Assembly: GCF_030014955.1 (NCBI RefSeq)
Contig: NZ_JAGRPV010000001.1
Location: 2,294,001 to 2,358,000, forward strand
Length of the DNA stretch: 64,000 nucleotides
Source of the DNA: Cohnella hashimotonis
Lineage (GTDB): Bacteria > Bacillota > Bacilli > Paenibacillales > Paenibacillaceae
Direction of reading: 5' to 3'
The position numbers were made by a program, and so were the translations under genes. Below, piece after piece: positions 44,510-54,125 of this stretch (its first letter is position 1; each line of letters opens with the position of its first letter). A model generated the notes under the pieces. The model did not search any database and had not been told where the DNA came from. It saw nothing but the letters and a program-made list of their open reading frames with translations.

Positions 44510-46377
44510 TTGTCTAAGCCGGGCACAAGGATAAAGAAATTCGGTCTCCGGACCGTATCGCTGACGCTCGCCGCAGCTTTATCCGTTTCCGCGTTCGCGA
44601 CGGCTGTGCAAGCGGACCAACCGCAAGAGGGACTAAGCGTAATTAACGCCGTAACATTCAAAACGCAGGCAGGGGGCGTCTATGACGGAATGCCGCTTTT
44701 CGACGGCAACCCCGATCACCTGAACGCCTTCGTCGATACGTACTTCGATTATATCGGGCTTGAAGGCGCTTCCTTGTATGCGACGGGCGTTCGCGACAAT
44801 TATACCTTCGTCATGGAAGACAATCCGCGCAAAGGAAAAACGGTACCGGGGGGCATCGCGGCAGCGGACAACCCTTTATGGCGTTTCTACCGACTTCGCT
44901 TCGTTGCTCGGCCTGGGGCAAACATGGAACAAAGACCTGGCCGCGCAGGTCGGACAGGTGATGGGCAGCGAGAAAATCAGCCAACTGAACGTGAAGCAAG
45001 GCACGTCGAACATTCACTACGGCAGCGGCGCGTCCAAGCCGATCGCCTTCACCGCGATTACGGATATGCGGGTCAATCCGCTTAACTGCCGGTTCGCCGA
45101 AGGCTACGGCGAAGACACGCATCTGACCGCAACCATGGTGGACAGCATGTCGGCAGGTCTGGCGGGCACGAACCAAAGCGTCAGCCAAGACGGCTTCTGG
45201 CAGCGCGCGATCGTCGGCACCCGGCACTATTCGTTGTACAATGCGGAGTGGTTCCGCCAATCCGCCAGCTACAACGCCAGCGCGAGAGCGATTTACGAAT
45301 ATCATGCGCCGTCGGTGTTCAAGGCGTTCGCCTCGGGCTCCATGGCCGGCGCGATGACCGCGTTCGGGCGCACGAACGGCGTCCCGAACATCATTTCCCC
45401 TTATCTGGCGCTGGGCAACGAGCGTGCCCGGTTCGGCATGTATTCTTCGCCCGATTTTAACGCCGAAAATCATATGTATACGAGCGGCAACTCGGGCAAC
45501 GGCTACGATACGCAGTACACGCTAGACCGCAAGCATGCGCTGGCGCTGATGGTGCTGGCGGATTCCGAGTCGACGCGCGCGTCCGGCACGGACAAGACCG
45601 ATGTCGTCACGCTGACCAATGCCGTCAAGGAAGGGCTGTATGGCATCACGCTGGCGGATGTCCAGAAGGCGGTCAGGCCGCTCATTAACCAGCTCGTTCG
45701 GATCGGCGTATTTACGAGACGGATGCCAGCGGCGTGCCTTTGAAATATCCGTTCGCGAACCAGGCCAAGGATGTCGCCTCGACGCTCACGGATTACAACA
45801 CGCCGGCGCATCAAGAGGTGGCCATGCAGGAGGCGCGCGAGACGGTCGTCCTGCTGAAAAACGTGGACGGCACGCTGCCGCTGTCCAAAACCAAAAAGGC
45901 GGCGATCGCGGGGCTGTACGCAGATACGCGGATCGTGGCGCAAAACGGCTTGAATACGCCGAACATCGCCGTCGCCAGCAAGTCGCCTTTGTACAGCATC
46001 TTGAAGAACGCGCTGACGGATGCGCAGCTGTTCGAGGTGGCGGACTGGGGACAGAACGCGACGGGCTTGCAGTCCAAGGCGAACGGGCTTTGGGTAACCT
46101 CGCCGACCGCGAACAGCTCGAGCGTAGCCAACACCAATACCTCCGTGCTTTATCTTACCGATTCGGACTGGTCTAACCTGACGTCCAAAGCAAGAAGCAG
46201 CACCATTTCGCCGAAGCTTCGCTTCGAATCGAATAACGACAACACGGTTTCCATCGTGGCCAACGGCCTTGCTTTCCAAACAGGCATCTTTAATGGCCGC
46301 TTCCTGACGACCGGCTCGGACGGAACGATCGCGATCGCGCCTGCTGTTATCGGCAACGCGGCAACCTTCAACGATCG
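44510..46377 (+). pseudogene. Secreted GH3-family glycosidase, frameshifted and 3'-truncated
   Basis: TTG start 7 bases after GGGAGAGG; signal peptide SLTLAAALSVSAFATAVQA. GH3 features continue across frames: SLLGLGQTWNKDLAAQVG, TDMRVNPLNCRFAEGYGED (equivalent of the GH3 R-x-GR-x-EGYGED motif), YGFGRTNG-like AMTAFGRTNGVPNI, LTDYNTPAHQEVA and QEARETVVLLKNVDGTLPLS, the start of the C-terminal GH3 domain. One frameshift lies near 44880 and another near 45715. The sequence stops abruptly near 46377, where it meets a remnant on the opposite strand; the last quarter of a GH3 protein is missing. Presumably once a beta-glucosidase or xylosidase, now inactive. Confidence 0.85.
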
Positions 46378-46582
46378 CAATGATGCGGTTTTCCATTAAC
46401 GCGGCCACAGTCTCGCTTATTGCCGAGGCTTCGGTTTCCTGCTCCGCCTCAATGACGATCTCTTGCGTATCGCGGTCCAGCCGACAATTCGTGATGCCTT
46501 CCACACTGTACATCAGCTTTATTAACAGAGAGTCGGCCTGCTTGGCATTCAATTGTTCGCGTGTCGGATAGGTGAGGATCAT
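46375..46582 (-). pseudogene. 5' fragment of an unidentified gene translationally coupled to the AsbF-like gene
   Basis: About 67 residues (MILTYPTREQLNAKQADSLL, then SVEGITNCRLDRDTQEIVIE and a helical ETVAALMENR) before the frame runs into antisense of the GH3 remnant. Its ATG overlaps the TGA of the AsbF-like gene (ATGA), so the two formed an operon. I do not recognise the family; it was probably part of the same siderophore pathway. Confidence 0.55.
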
Positions 46583-47205
46583 GGGCGAGCTCCTTCAATC
46601 CCGTATTGGTTGTTATTAGGCGCAGCCGACAGGGTTTGCCGACGGAGCCACATCATCTCGGCCTGTAAATATTGGCTCGGGCGCTCCCCGAACCATTCGA
46701 GCGAGAGGGGGTGAGGAACGCCGTCTCGCTCCAAGCAATCGAATAAGCCGCCATAATTGATAACGCCGCGGGCCAGCGACGCGGTCCCCCGCATATCGCC
46801 TGAGGGCGAGTAGACGTTTTCTGGTTTGTAAATGTCCAGTCGTCCGATATCCGAGATATTCTTAAGGTGGTAGTTAACCGTCCATACCTTCAGCAGCCGA
46901 TAGGCCTCCAAAGGTGGACAGCCGGCTTCCCACAGATGAAGGAAGTCCAGATTGATCTTAATGTGGGCATGAGCCTTCTCCCGCATGAGCTTGACCGCTG
47001 ATTCAAGCGTGTCCGCGAGTGTGCGGGGTGCGTCTCGATCGCGATCAGAAGTCGATGCTCGGCTGCGCGATCGCCTAGAAGGCGGAGCGCGGAGATCGTA
47101 TCCTCCCAGTCCTGTCGGCTCGCCGCTGCGCTGGGGATCCTGCCCGCAAACAAGCGGATTTGCCCTCAACGAAAGGCGCGAGCCGCGGCAACCAATTCGT
47201 CGAAT
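46579..47205 (-). pseudogene. Decayed 3-dehydroshikimate dehydratase, AsbF-like (petrobactin-type siderophore)
   Basis: The TIM-barrel sequence aligns from memory with Bacillus AsbF: IRLFAGRIPSAAASRQDWED (RTFAGQKGSAD in AsbF), LLIAIETHP, IKINLDFLHLWEAGCPPLEA, YHLKNISDIGRLDIYKPENV, LARGVINYGGLFDCL and PLSLEWFGERPSQYLQAEMM. The N-terminal ~90 residues are missing, an in-frame TGA precedes GQIRLFAG, and a frameshift lies near 47030. AsbF makes 3,4-dihydroxybenzoate for petrobactin. The organism has apparently lost this step here. Confidence 0.75.
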
Positions 47206-47428
47206 CTACCTAGGGCTCCGTTCGGTTACAGCACACAAACGCTTGAATTCACCATTGTTCCTGCTTGGCGAAAGTTATGGAACAATTAGAAATGCTCTCG
47301 TAGCGGACGCGTTATTTTTGAACGATAGCGCCGAAGGCGGTTGAAGCTGCTTTGTTCATTTAACGGGGATCATTAATCTGTTAGTTCCGCAACGTGCAGA
47401 TTCGCTGTGGGTTAATCGAGTTAACATT

Positions 47429-47456
47429 AAGCTTAGGGGACAAGTCCCTTAAGCTT
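47429..47456. repeat. Inverted repeat AAGCTTA-GGGGAC/GTCCC-TTAAGCTT
   Basis: Near-perfect 12-13-bp arms in the 490-bp gene-free stretch 47206-47696. No transposase or long open frame is recognisable there; scattered TAA/TAG codons suggest decayed sequence. Confidence 0.5.
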
Positions 47457-47696
47457 ATTTGCCTTAAACGAAAATTACTTTGCGATAAAGTTGTTTTCTT
47501 GCAGAGCCAAACGCGAGAAATGGAATTCTTGCAAGCGCTTCTCGTTATTCGTCCGCGGCTCGACCGTTTCCACTCCCTGCTTCACTTTATTTAGGTGTTG
47601 GAACTGGCATTTTGGGAACGAAGATGTCGCTTTAATGATTATAGCCGTGAACACCATCTAAGATGAGTATAGACCGTAATCGCTTCCGCTCTTAAA

Positions 47697-47765
47697 ATGA
47701 AGCCGTTATTGAGGATTAAGTCTCCGACTTACGACAGGGGAGGAGGCTCGCGAACGATTCGACTT
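47697..47765 (+). repeat. ~70-bp repeat, copy 1, upstream of the first FAD oxidoreductase
   Basis: About 80 percent identical to 49414-49483, with the core CTCCGACTTAC-ACAGGGGAGG. In this copy an ATG at 47697 opens a 41-codon frame whose TGA overlaps the start of the next gene (ATGA); its ribosome site is poor, so coding is uncertain. Confidence 0.65.
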
Positions 47766-47818
47766 AAAAACGGCGCGATCAAATTTGTAAAAGACAGAGG
47801 CGGAGGCTGGGGATCATC

Positions 47819-49198
47819 ATGAACGAAGCGAAATATGAAGTGGCGGTAATCGGCGGCGGTCCAGCAGGCGTTGCGGCGGCGATTGCCGCCGCCCGTTCCG
47901 GGGCGCGAACCGTGCTGATCGAGCCGGCCTCCTATCTCGGGGGAGCGGGTACCGGGAGTCTCGTCGGTCCGTGGATGACGAACTTCTTTCGGGACGATCC
48001 GGTTATTCGAGGGATTTTTCAAGAAGTAGTCGATGAGTTGGTTGCATGCGAAGGATCGCCGGGAACGCTCAAATGCCTTTACGATAAACCAGGTTCCACA
48101 CAGGGCACAGGCGGCTACATTACGCCGTTCGATACTGAAATTCTGAAATACGTGTTGAACAAACTGGTGCTGGAATCGGGCGCTACGCTGCTGCTCAATA
48201 CGTATGTCGATCGGGTTGATTCCGCTGCGGGACGCATAACGTCCATCGGGCTGCGAACGAAGTCCGCCAGTACGTCGGTTTATGCCGATCAATTTGTCGA
48301 TGCGACAGGTGATGGCGATATTGCCGCCGCGGCGGGCGCATCGTACGGGCAGGGAAGGAGCGAGGACGGGCTAACGCAGCCCGTATCCGCCTTGTTCAAA
48401 ATGAGCTATGTCGATCTCGACGCTTTCATCGACTACACGCTCGATCACCGCGACGAATTCGTTTGGATCACGTATCCGATGCTCCCGGAATGTCTGCCCG
48501 CGCATTTCGCCAAACGGATGGTCGCTTTAAGCGGCTTCAATCGGGCCGTTGCAGAAGCGAAGTCGCGAAACGAGCTTAACCTCGGTAGGGAAAGGCTGAC
48601 GCTGTTTTCGGATTACCGGGATGGCGACGTCATCTTTAACGCCACTCGCGTCAATCGGATCGACGGCACGAATAACGCCGAACTGATCAAAGCCGATCTC
48701 GATTTGCGCGAACAAGTGATGTCGCTTGTAACGTTCGCGCGCCGCTATTTGCCGGGGTTCGCCAAAGCTTCGTTATCGGCCGCCGCGGGACGCGTTGGCG
48801 TCCGAGAAACGAGGCGTATCGTGGGGGACTATGTGCTGACGCAGGACGACGTGCTGCTCGGAGCGCAATTTTTCGATCGGATTGCCAAAGGCTGCTTCCC
48901 GATCGACATCCACAGCCCGAGCGATCAAACGAATGTGTGGACTGAGCTGGCAGGCGCCTACGACATCCCGTACCGGTGTCTGACGCCGGCGGGACTTGAT
49001 AATGTGCTCACGGCGGGCCGCTGCCTGTCGGCGACGCATGAGGCGCTGGCTTCCGTCCGGGTGCAGTCGCATTGCATGGCTACCGGCCAAGCGGCCGGAT
49101 TGGCCGCCGCGCTGGCCGCCATGCAAAAGAGAACGACGCGCGGCATCGACATCGCCGAGCTCCAACAGCTTCTCCGGTCGCAGAGCGCCGTTATTTGA
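47819..49198 (+). CDS. FAD-dependent oxidoreductase (FAD_oxidored family)
   Basis: 459 residues. N-terminal Rossmann dinucleotide-binding motif VAVIGGGPAGVAAAIAAARS, the E at the end of strand 2 (VLIEPASYLGG), a second FAD contact VDATGDGDIAAAAGASYG and the C-terminal GRCLSATHEALASVR-x-QS segment found in bacterial FAD_oxidored proteins, often encoded among polysaccharide-use genes. Intact although surrounded by remnants. GGAGG lies about 11 bases before the ATG. The substrate is unknown; sugar or other alcohol oxidation is a guess. A distant paralogue follows 350 bp downstream. Confidence 0.88.
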   Translation: MNEAKYEVAVIGGGPAGVAAAIAAARSGARTVLIEPASYLGGAGTGSLVGPWMTNFFRDDPVIRGIFQEVVDELVACEGSPGTLKCLYDKPGSTQGTGGYITPFDTEILKYVLNKLVLESGATLLLNTYVDRVDSAAGRITSIGLRTKSASTSVYADQFVDATGDGDIAAAAGASYGQGRSEDGLTQPVSALFKMSYVDLDAFIDYTLDHRDEFVWITYPMLPECLPAHFAKRMVALSGFNRAVAEAKSRNELNLGRERLTLFSDYRDGDVIFNATRVNRIDGTNNAELIKADLDLREQVMSLVTFARRYLPGFAKASLSAAAGRVGVRETRRIVGDYVLTQDDVLLGAQFFDRIAKGCFPIDIHSPSDQTNVWTELAGAYDIPYRCLTPAGLDNVLTAGRCLSATHEALASVRVQSHCMATGQAAGLAAALAAMQKRTTRGIDIAELQQLLRSQSAVI

Positions 49199-49413
49199 CC
49201 TTTCCGCGATTCGACGGCTTCATAATATGACTAGTTTCTTCTTCCATGCAAAGCAAAGTTATCGCCGGCAACGAGCAGGTGCTGCTGCAAACTTAGTCTG
49301 TGACGGCGGCGTGACGTTGTCCGGTCCAAGTTGACCATGCAAGTTTGGATCAGACCATCGTTGCCTGGAAGAAAAAAGAGGCGTAAACGTCATCGCCGAA
49401 TACGAGGCCGCCT

Positions 49414-49483
49414 ATTTGAAGCCGTGACCGAGGCAAAGCCTCCGACTTACAACAGGGGAGGTGGCTAGCGAGCGTTTCGACTG
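49414..49483 (+). repeat. ~70-bp repeat, copy 2, upstream of the second FAD oxidoreductase
   Basis: Second copy of the element at 47697. A TGA after three codons and a TAG after the GGGGAGGTGGC core close the frame that is open in copy 1. The rest of the gap 49199-49549 shows only short open stretches that resemble nothing known. Confidence 0.65.
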
Positions 49484-49549
49484 AGACGGCTAGGGCAATT
49501 AAGGGACGAGCAGCGGGAGTAATATCAATGTTAAAGGGAGGGCTACTAT

Positions 49550-50800
49550 ATGCAAGGTCGAGTTCAGTTTAGCAGGGACGTGCCTGTCTACGCAAAAGCA
49601 GACGTGGTCGTAATCGGCGGCGGTCCTGCCGGCACCGCTGCGGCGGTAAGCGCGGCGCGAAGCGGCAAAAAGGTTCATCTAATCGAGAAGTCCGCGCAGC
49701 TCGGCGGTATGGGCACGCTGGGTAACGTGAGCGTGTTCATGCCGATCGGGAATGTCACCGGTTTCTATAGGGAGATCATCGCGGACATGCTGGAGCAGTA
49801 TCTGCCTCCGCAGCACGATAGCTCTATTATTCCGCAGTATTCGCCCTTCCTGCTGCGCCACTACTTGAACGAGAAGATGCGAAAGGAAGGCGTGGACGTT
49901 TTCTACCATTCCGATTTTGTCGGATCCGTCGTAGACGGCGGTAGGCTGAAGGCCGTCGTCGCATCCACTAGGGAAGGATTGCAGGCCTTTGAGGCGCAGC
50001 AATTTATCGACTGTACGGGCGACGCGCGCGTCGCCATCGATGCCGGCGTCTCTTATTCCTCGGGACGGGAATCGGACGGCTTGACGCAGCCGATGACGTT
50101 GATGTTCACGATGCAGGACACCGGAAAGTCCGTCGTTCCGATTCTGCCGGAGGGCTGCCCCCTATACAACGACGTCGATGATCTTCCGCAGGGCAGGCGA
50201 TTGTATTGGGAGCAGAACGGCGACGGCACGCTGCTAGTCAATATGACGCGCGTAAAAGGAAATGGAGCGAAAATATCCGATGTGAACCGAGCCGAGCCTG
50301 AAGCGCTTCGCCAGGTGTTCGGCGTCGTGCACTACCTTCAACGAAACGGCTTCGGCACCTATATTTTATCTCATGTCGCAGGTCAGACCGGCGTCAGGGA
50401 GACCAATCAAATTCGAGGACTGTATACGTTATCGGAAAAAGACATCTCGGATGGGCGTCGATTCGAAGACGTAGTTGCCCAGACGAATTACGAAATAGAC
50501 ATCCATAGCCCGGATGGCGGCAAGGCGACGGACGAGCGTCCCGTATCAGGCTACGATATCCCTTATCGCAGTATGGTGTCCGCAGAAATTGCCAATCTCC
50601 TGGTGGCGGGCCGTGCCATATCCGCGACGCATGTCGCGATGTCTTCGATGCGCGTGCAACCGACATGTTACGCGCTGGGGCAAGCTGCCGGCGTCGCTGC
50701 TTCTCTTGCAATCGACCATCAATGCGGACTCCGCGACGTACCGATCGCCGAGCTTCATGCCTGGCTTCAGTTGCAGCACGTATCGTATATTAAACCATGA
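49550..50800 (+). CDS. FAD-dependent oxidoreductase (FAD_oxidored family), paralogue
   Basis: 416 residues. Rossmann motif VVVIGGGPAGTAAAVSAARSG, LIEKSAQLGGMGT, FIDCTGDARVAIDAGVSYSS and the C-terminal GRAISATHVAMSSMRVQPTC match its neighbour, but overall similarity looks low, so this is an old duplication. The family conserved segment QTGVRETNQIRGLY lies near residue 280. AGGGAGGG is 8 bases before the ATG. It is followed directly by a broken phosphatase gene. Role unknown; probably oxidises a sugar-derived or similar small molecule. Confidence 0.87.
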   Translation: MQGRVQFSRDVPVYAKADVVVIGGGPAGTAAAVSAARSGKKVHLIEKSAQLGGMGTLGNVSVFMPIGNVTGFYREIIADMLEQYLPPQHDSSIIPQYSPFLLRHYLNEKMRKEGVDVFYHSDFVGSVVDGGRLKAVVASTREGLQAFEAQQFIDCTGDARVAIDAGVSYSSGRESDGLTQPMTLMFTMQDTGKSVVPILPEGCPLYNDVDDLPQGRRLYWEQNGDGTLLVNMTRVKGNGAKISDVNRAEPEALRQVFGVVHYLQRNGFGTYILSHVAGQTGVRETNQIRGLYTLSEKDISDGRRFEDVVAQTNYEIDIHSPDGGKATDERPVSGYDIPYRSMVSAEIANLLVAGRAISATHVAMSSMRVQPTCYALGQAAGVAASLAIDHQCGLRDVPIAELHAWLQLQHVSYIKP

Positions 50801-50834
50801 CGACGGCCGATGATTGCAGAAACGAGGGAACGAC

Positions 50835-51458
50835 TTGATTGTATACGTAATTCGGCACGGCGAGTCTCTTGCGAACATTAAACAATCGACAGAAGCGGAC
50901 TGCAGTCTCTCACCGCGGGGAGAACGACAAGCCATCCGGGTTCGGGACTTTTTCGATCGAAATCGACTCGACACGGTATTCAGCAGTCCGTTGCGGCGAA
51001 CGATCCAGACATCGCTATCGCTGGCGCGCAGCAAGCAGCTGCCCGTCATGCTCGTGCCGGAAATGACCGAATATTAATCGAGAATGGCCAGCTTATCGCG
51101 ACCACGCCTGGCTTTCGTGTCACTCGCTTCAATCCTCCTATGAGGAGATCCTTTTTCCGGAGCGCCTTCGCACGCAACAGAATTGGTGGCCGAGATGGCC
51201 CGAAGAACGCAGCGAAGTGAGCAGGAGAGTCGAGTCTTTTTACAAGAGGGAATTGGTTCCTCATTTTGGAATAGATACGCGAATCGTCGTATTCGGTTAC
51301 TGGCTACGACAACGGACTTAAATCGGCTGGTTTGTCCTCATCTACAACATCCTCCCCATACCGATACGACCAATGCGGTTATTTATGAATTTCGAATGGA
51401 ATCCGATGGTTCATGTTTAACTTATTCCATTCATAGCGATCATCTGGCAGGCTTCTAG
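50835..51458 (+). pseudogene. Histidine phosphatase (phosphoglycerate-mutase family), frameshifted
   Basis: TTG start a few bases after GAGGGA. The catalytic RHG motif is present (IVYVIRHGESLANIKQ), as are FSSPLRRTIQTSLSLA and the start of the PEMTEY segment, then a TAA. The rest continues in other frames: HAWLSCHSLQSSYEEILFPE, WWPRWPEERSEVSRRVESFY, KRELVPHFGIDTRIVVFG and, in a third frame, DTTNAVIYEFRMESDGSCLT and SIHSDHLAGF, the family C-terminus. At least three frame breaks indicate a dead gene that once followed the FAD oxidoreductase. Confidence 0.8.
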
Positions 51459-51477
51459 CTCGTGAGAATGATAAAAA

Positions 51478-52095
51478 ATGAATCCTGGCCAAGGTTTTGT
51501 TGCCGTATCCTTCGACCCTGTTGCTCACGGTGAACGTAGAAATGGAAGCAAAGAGCAATTTCAGACTAAGTTGCGAGAAAATAAACGTCGTTATTTCTGG
51601 CTGATTATGGCTCACTTTGCTGAAGAGTATCCCCGAATCGTGGATTGGGCGCTCGGCGGGTTCGGCATACATGGAAACGTTCTCGCAGGCGGTGTCTCAA
51701 TGGGAGGAGATATTTCGGTCGTCGCTGCTGGTATTGATAGACGTATTCAAGCAGTCGCGGCCTGTATTTCGACGCCTGATTGGCTCAGACCCGGGACCGA
51801 TGAAAAGCCTAGTAGCCCTGATGTGTATGCAATAAATTGTTATTTACGGTGTAATCCGATCACAAATTTGCCCTCGTATGAACATGTCCCCGCAATTTGC
51901 TACCTTAACGGGAGCGAAGACGCTCATGTTCCGCCGGACAGAGCGCGGAGATTCCGGCGGGCGTTAGAGGAAGTCTATGCTTCATCTCCAGCACGTTTCG
52001 AGATTATCGAATATATAGGAACGGGCCATCGAATGACGGAGCAAATGCTTGATGATGCGGTGCGATGGTTTCAAAGGTGGGGCTATAACCGGTGA
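51478..52095 (+). pseudogene. N-terminally truncated alpha/beta hydrolase
   Basis: 205 residues remain: GFVAVSFDPVAHGERR, nucleophile elbow GGVSMGGD near residue 78, acid in NGSEDAHVPPDRA near 153 and histidine in GTGHRMTE near 185, so the catalytic triad is present. The usual first 50-70 residues with the HG oxyanion loop are absent, and the ATG has no good ribosome site. It follows a dead gene directly. A short functional hydrolase cannot be excluded, but truncation is more likely. Confidence 0.68.
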
Positions 52096-52126
52096 GATAA
52101 AAGGCGTCTGAATGGAGGCGTGCAGC

Positions 52127-52173
52127 GGAAAAGAGACCGGGCTTCACTGTTATTAATGACGGTGTGAAGCCCG
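52127..52173 (-). terminator. Terminator of the leftward EamA/Gfo-Idh/isomerase operon
   Basis: CGGGCTTCAC/GTGAAGCCCG stem around a 16-base loop; on the minus strand it runs into CTCTTTTCC. Confidence 0.72.
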
Positions 52174-52197
52174 ACCCCTTTCATATCGCCACGTCTG

Positions 52198-53004
52198 CTA
52201 CAATTTTACAGCTTCTTGCTCGTACCGAAGCATGGATTGAAGTTCACGTGGCAGGTGGAGCTGAGGCGGCTCCCAATCGAGCCATTCCCCGCTCAAATAG
52301 CCTTGATACCGATTTTGTATTAAAATCTTTACCGCTGGCCGATGATCGATCTCCCCTTCGCCGAGCGGAAGAAAGACGAGCCGGTCAAGTTCGAGCAAGC
52401 CGTCATGGAAGTGAACATGCTTCAGCCAGGGCGAGAGAAGCCGATAGGCTTCCTCCATCGGAGTGCCGCCACCTCTCAGCGTGTGCATGAGATCCCAGAC
52501 GACGCCGACTGACGGATGGTCTACCGCTTCCATGACGGTTCTCATCTCGGCAGGGTCGGACCAGTCGTCGTGCGTCTCGACCGCAAGCGTCACACCGGCG
52601 GCTTCAGCCAGGGGCGCAAGCTCGCGGAGCGCGGCAACGATCTGCAGGCGAGAAGCCTCGCGGCTGCGGCCGGCAGTAATTTCACCGCAGAATACGCGCA
52701 GCAGCGGTACGGCAAGTCTTTGCGCAAGCTGGATATAATCCCGCGTCAAAGCGATATTTTCGGCGACGGTATCGGGGTTGGCGTAGCGGCAGGATACGCT
52801 CAAGACCTGCAGTACGACGCCGCCGTCCGCAAATGCCTGCTTCACGTCTGCGCAAGCTTCGGCCGTCAGTGAAACCTCGATGCCGTGGCCATGACCGAAC
52901 CCGCAGCGCGCTTCGAAGCCGTCGTAATTATAATCGCGAGCCATCCGCAGCACCTCGGCCAGACTGGCTTCCGGGCAAGAAAAAGATACGAAGGCATATT
53001 TCAC
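52198..53004 (-). CDS. Sugar phosphate isomerase/epimerase (TIM barrel)
   Basis: 268 residues of the AP-endonuclease-2-like TIM-barrel family. YNYDGFEARCGFGHG near 30, metal ligands E and H in LAVETHDDWSDP near 140, D/H in VVWDLMHTLRGGG near 170, HVHFHDG near 195 and the closing glutamate in GYLSGEWLDWEPP near 240. Family members isomerise keto-sugars or act as dehydratases. GTG start 9 bases after AAAGGAGG; the GTGA overlaps the stop of the Gfo/Idh gene, so translation is coupled. Probably converts a sugar acid or inositol-like compound together with the upstream dehydrogenase. Confidence 0.9.
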   Translation of the reverse strand: MKYAFVSFSCPEASLAEVLRMARDYNYDGFEARCGFGHGHGIEVSLTAEACADVKQAFADGGVVLQVLSVSCRYANPDTVAENIALTRDYIQLAQRLAVPLLRVFCGEITAGRSREASRLQIVAALRELAPLAEAAGVTLAVETHDDWSDPAEMRTVMEAVDHPSVGVVWDLMHTLRGGGTPMEEAYRLLSPWLKHVHFHDGLLELDRLVFLPLGEGEIDHRPAVKILIQNRYQGYLSGEWLDWEPPQLHLPRELQSMLRYEQEAVKL

Positions 53005-54125
53005 TGCGCCGCGCCTCCTTTGCTTGTCGCCCTATCCCCCACGGACAACAATTGAACGGGCTTATCGGACTTGGCGGACAAATAGATCGCATCCATCATT
53101 CGTTGCAGCTTTAGCGCTTCCACCAGTCCAGTCATCGGGGGACGTCCTTCTATAATAGCCCGCGTAAAATCGAATAAGGCGCCTTTATCGACCCACGAAG
53201 AGTCCTCATTGCCTTCCCATATCGTTCGCGTTTCTACGCCCGTTTCCGGATGGAGAATGGAAGCGACGATTTTTTTCTCTGAAGGCCAAGTCATATGAAG
53301 CGTCAGGCTGGCCTTGCTGCCGACGATCTGCCATGATCGCTCCTGCGGCGCTGCCATGAATTCGCCGCGCTCATAAGTGAGGGAGATTCGATCCCTACAT
53401 TGAATATAAGCGGCACCGTACGTTTCCGTATCCGCATCGGGCGGAAAATAGTCGGCGATCGGCTCCCCGAGTCCCCACATGCGGGCCAACGCCCATTCGG
53501 GCTCAAGCTGCCATCCCGTTAGGCCCAGCAAATAATCCAAATCGTAAATCCCCCAGTTAGAGACAATGCCGCCGCCATTCACCTCGCTGTGGACGCGCCA
53601 GTATGGCTGCGGCGTCGACGGACGTCCCGGCGAAGGGTCCGTAACGCGGCACCGGATGACGCGAATGTCGCCGAGATGGTCCTCCGCGATCCACGCGGCC
53701 GCCGCCTTGGCGTGCGCGAGATGACGGAACCGCGAGGAGCAAAAGGCGACGGTGCGGGGGCCGAAGGCTTGCCGCGCTTTTTCTGCCGCGTCGCTGATGC
53801 GCAGAATATCAGCTGAGCTCATGGCGAGGGGCTTTTCCAGCAGCACATGCTTGCCGGCTTCCAGCGCCTGCAGCGCAAGTTCTGTGCGGACATTCGTCGG
53901 GACAGCCAGCACGACGGCATCGATCATGCGGTCTGCCAGCAGGGCTGCGGCATCGTCGTACGTGCGGCCGATCCCGAAGTGTTCGGCTGCCTGCCGCGCC
54001 GCAGCAGGATAAGCGTCGGCGATGGCAATGACCGCGACCCAGGGCGCCTCAAGCGCCGATTTAATATGAAGTTTCCCGATTACGCCGCACCCGATAATGC
54101 CAATTTTTACGATTTCCGTGGTCAT
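53001..54125 (-). CDS. Gfo/Idh/MocA-family oxidoreductase
   Basis: 374 residues. N-terminal NAD(P) Rossmann fold (VKIGIIGCGVIGKLHIKSAL), the AVVLAVPTNVRTELALQALE strand and the catalytic lysine in HVLLEKPLAMSS near 100. The C-terminal domain has the catalytic region EVNGGGIVSNWGIYDLDYLL, with N/D residues in place of the more usual H-x-x-D. The enzyme would oxidise or reduce a sugar or cyclitol. GGGAGGGA lies 6 bases before the ATG. Overlaps by 4 bp at both ends with the EamA transporter and isomerase genes: one tight operon. Confidence 0.92.
   Translation of the reverse strand: MTTEIVKIGIIGCGVIGKLHIKSALEAPWVAVIAIADAYPAAARQAAEHFGIGRTYDDAAALLADRMIDAVVLAVPTNVRTELALQALEAGKHVLLEKPLAMSSADILRISDAAEKARQAFGPRTVAFCSSRFRHLAHAKAAAAWIAEDHLGDIRVIRCRVTDPSPGRPSTPQPYWRVHSEVNGGGIVSNWGIYDLDYLLGLTGWQLEPEWALARMWGLGEPIADYFPPDADTETYGAAYIQCRDRISLTYERGEFMAAPQERSWQIVGSKASLTLHMTWPSEKKIVASILHPETGVETRTIWEGNEDSSWVDKGALFDFTRAIIEGRPPMTGLVEALKLQRMMDAIYLSAKSDKPVQLLSVGDRATSKGGAAQ

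Noticed and set aside
47206..47696. Possible insertion sequence, suggested by an inverted repeat
   Set aside because: No transposase motif in any frame and no target-site duplication could be seen.
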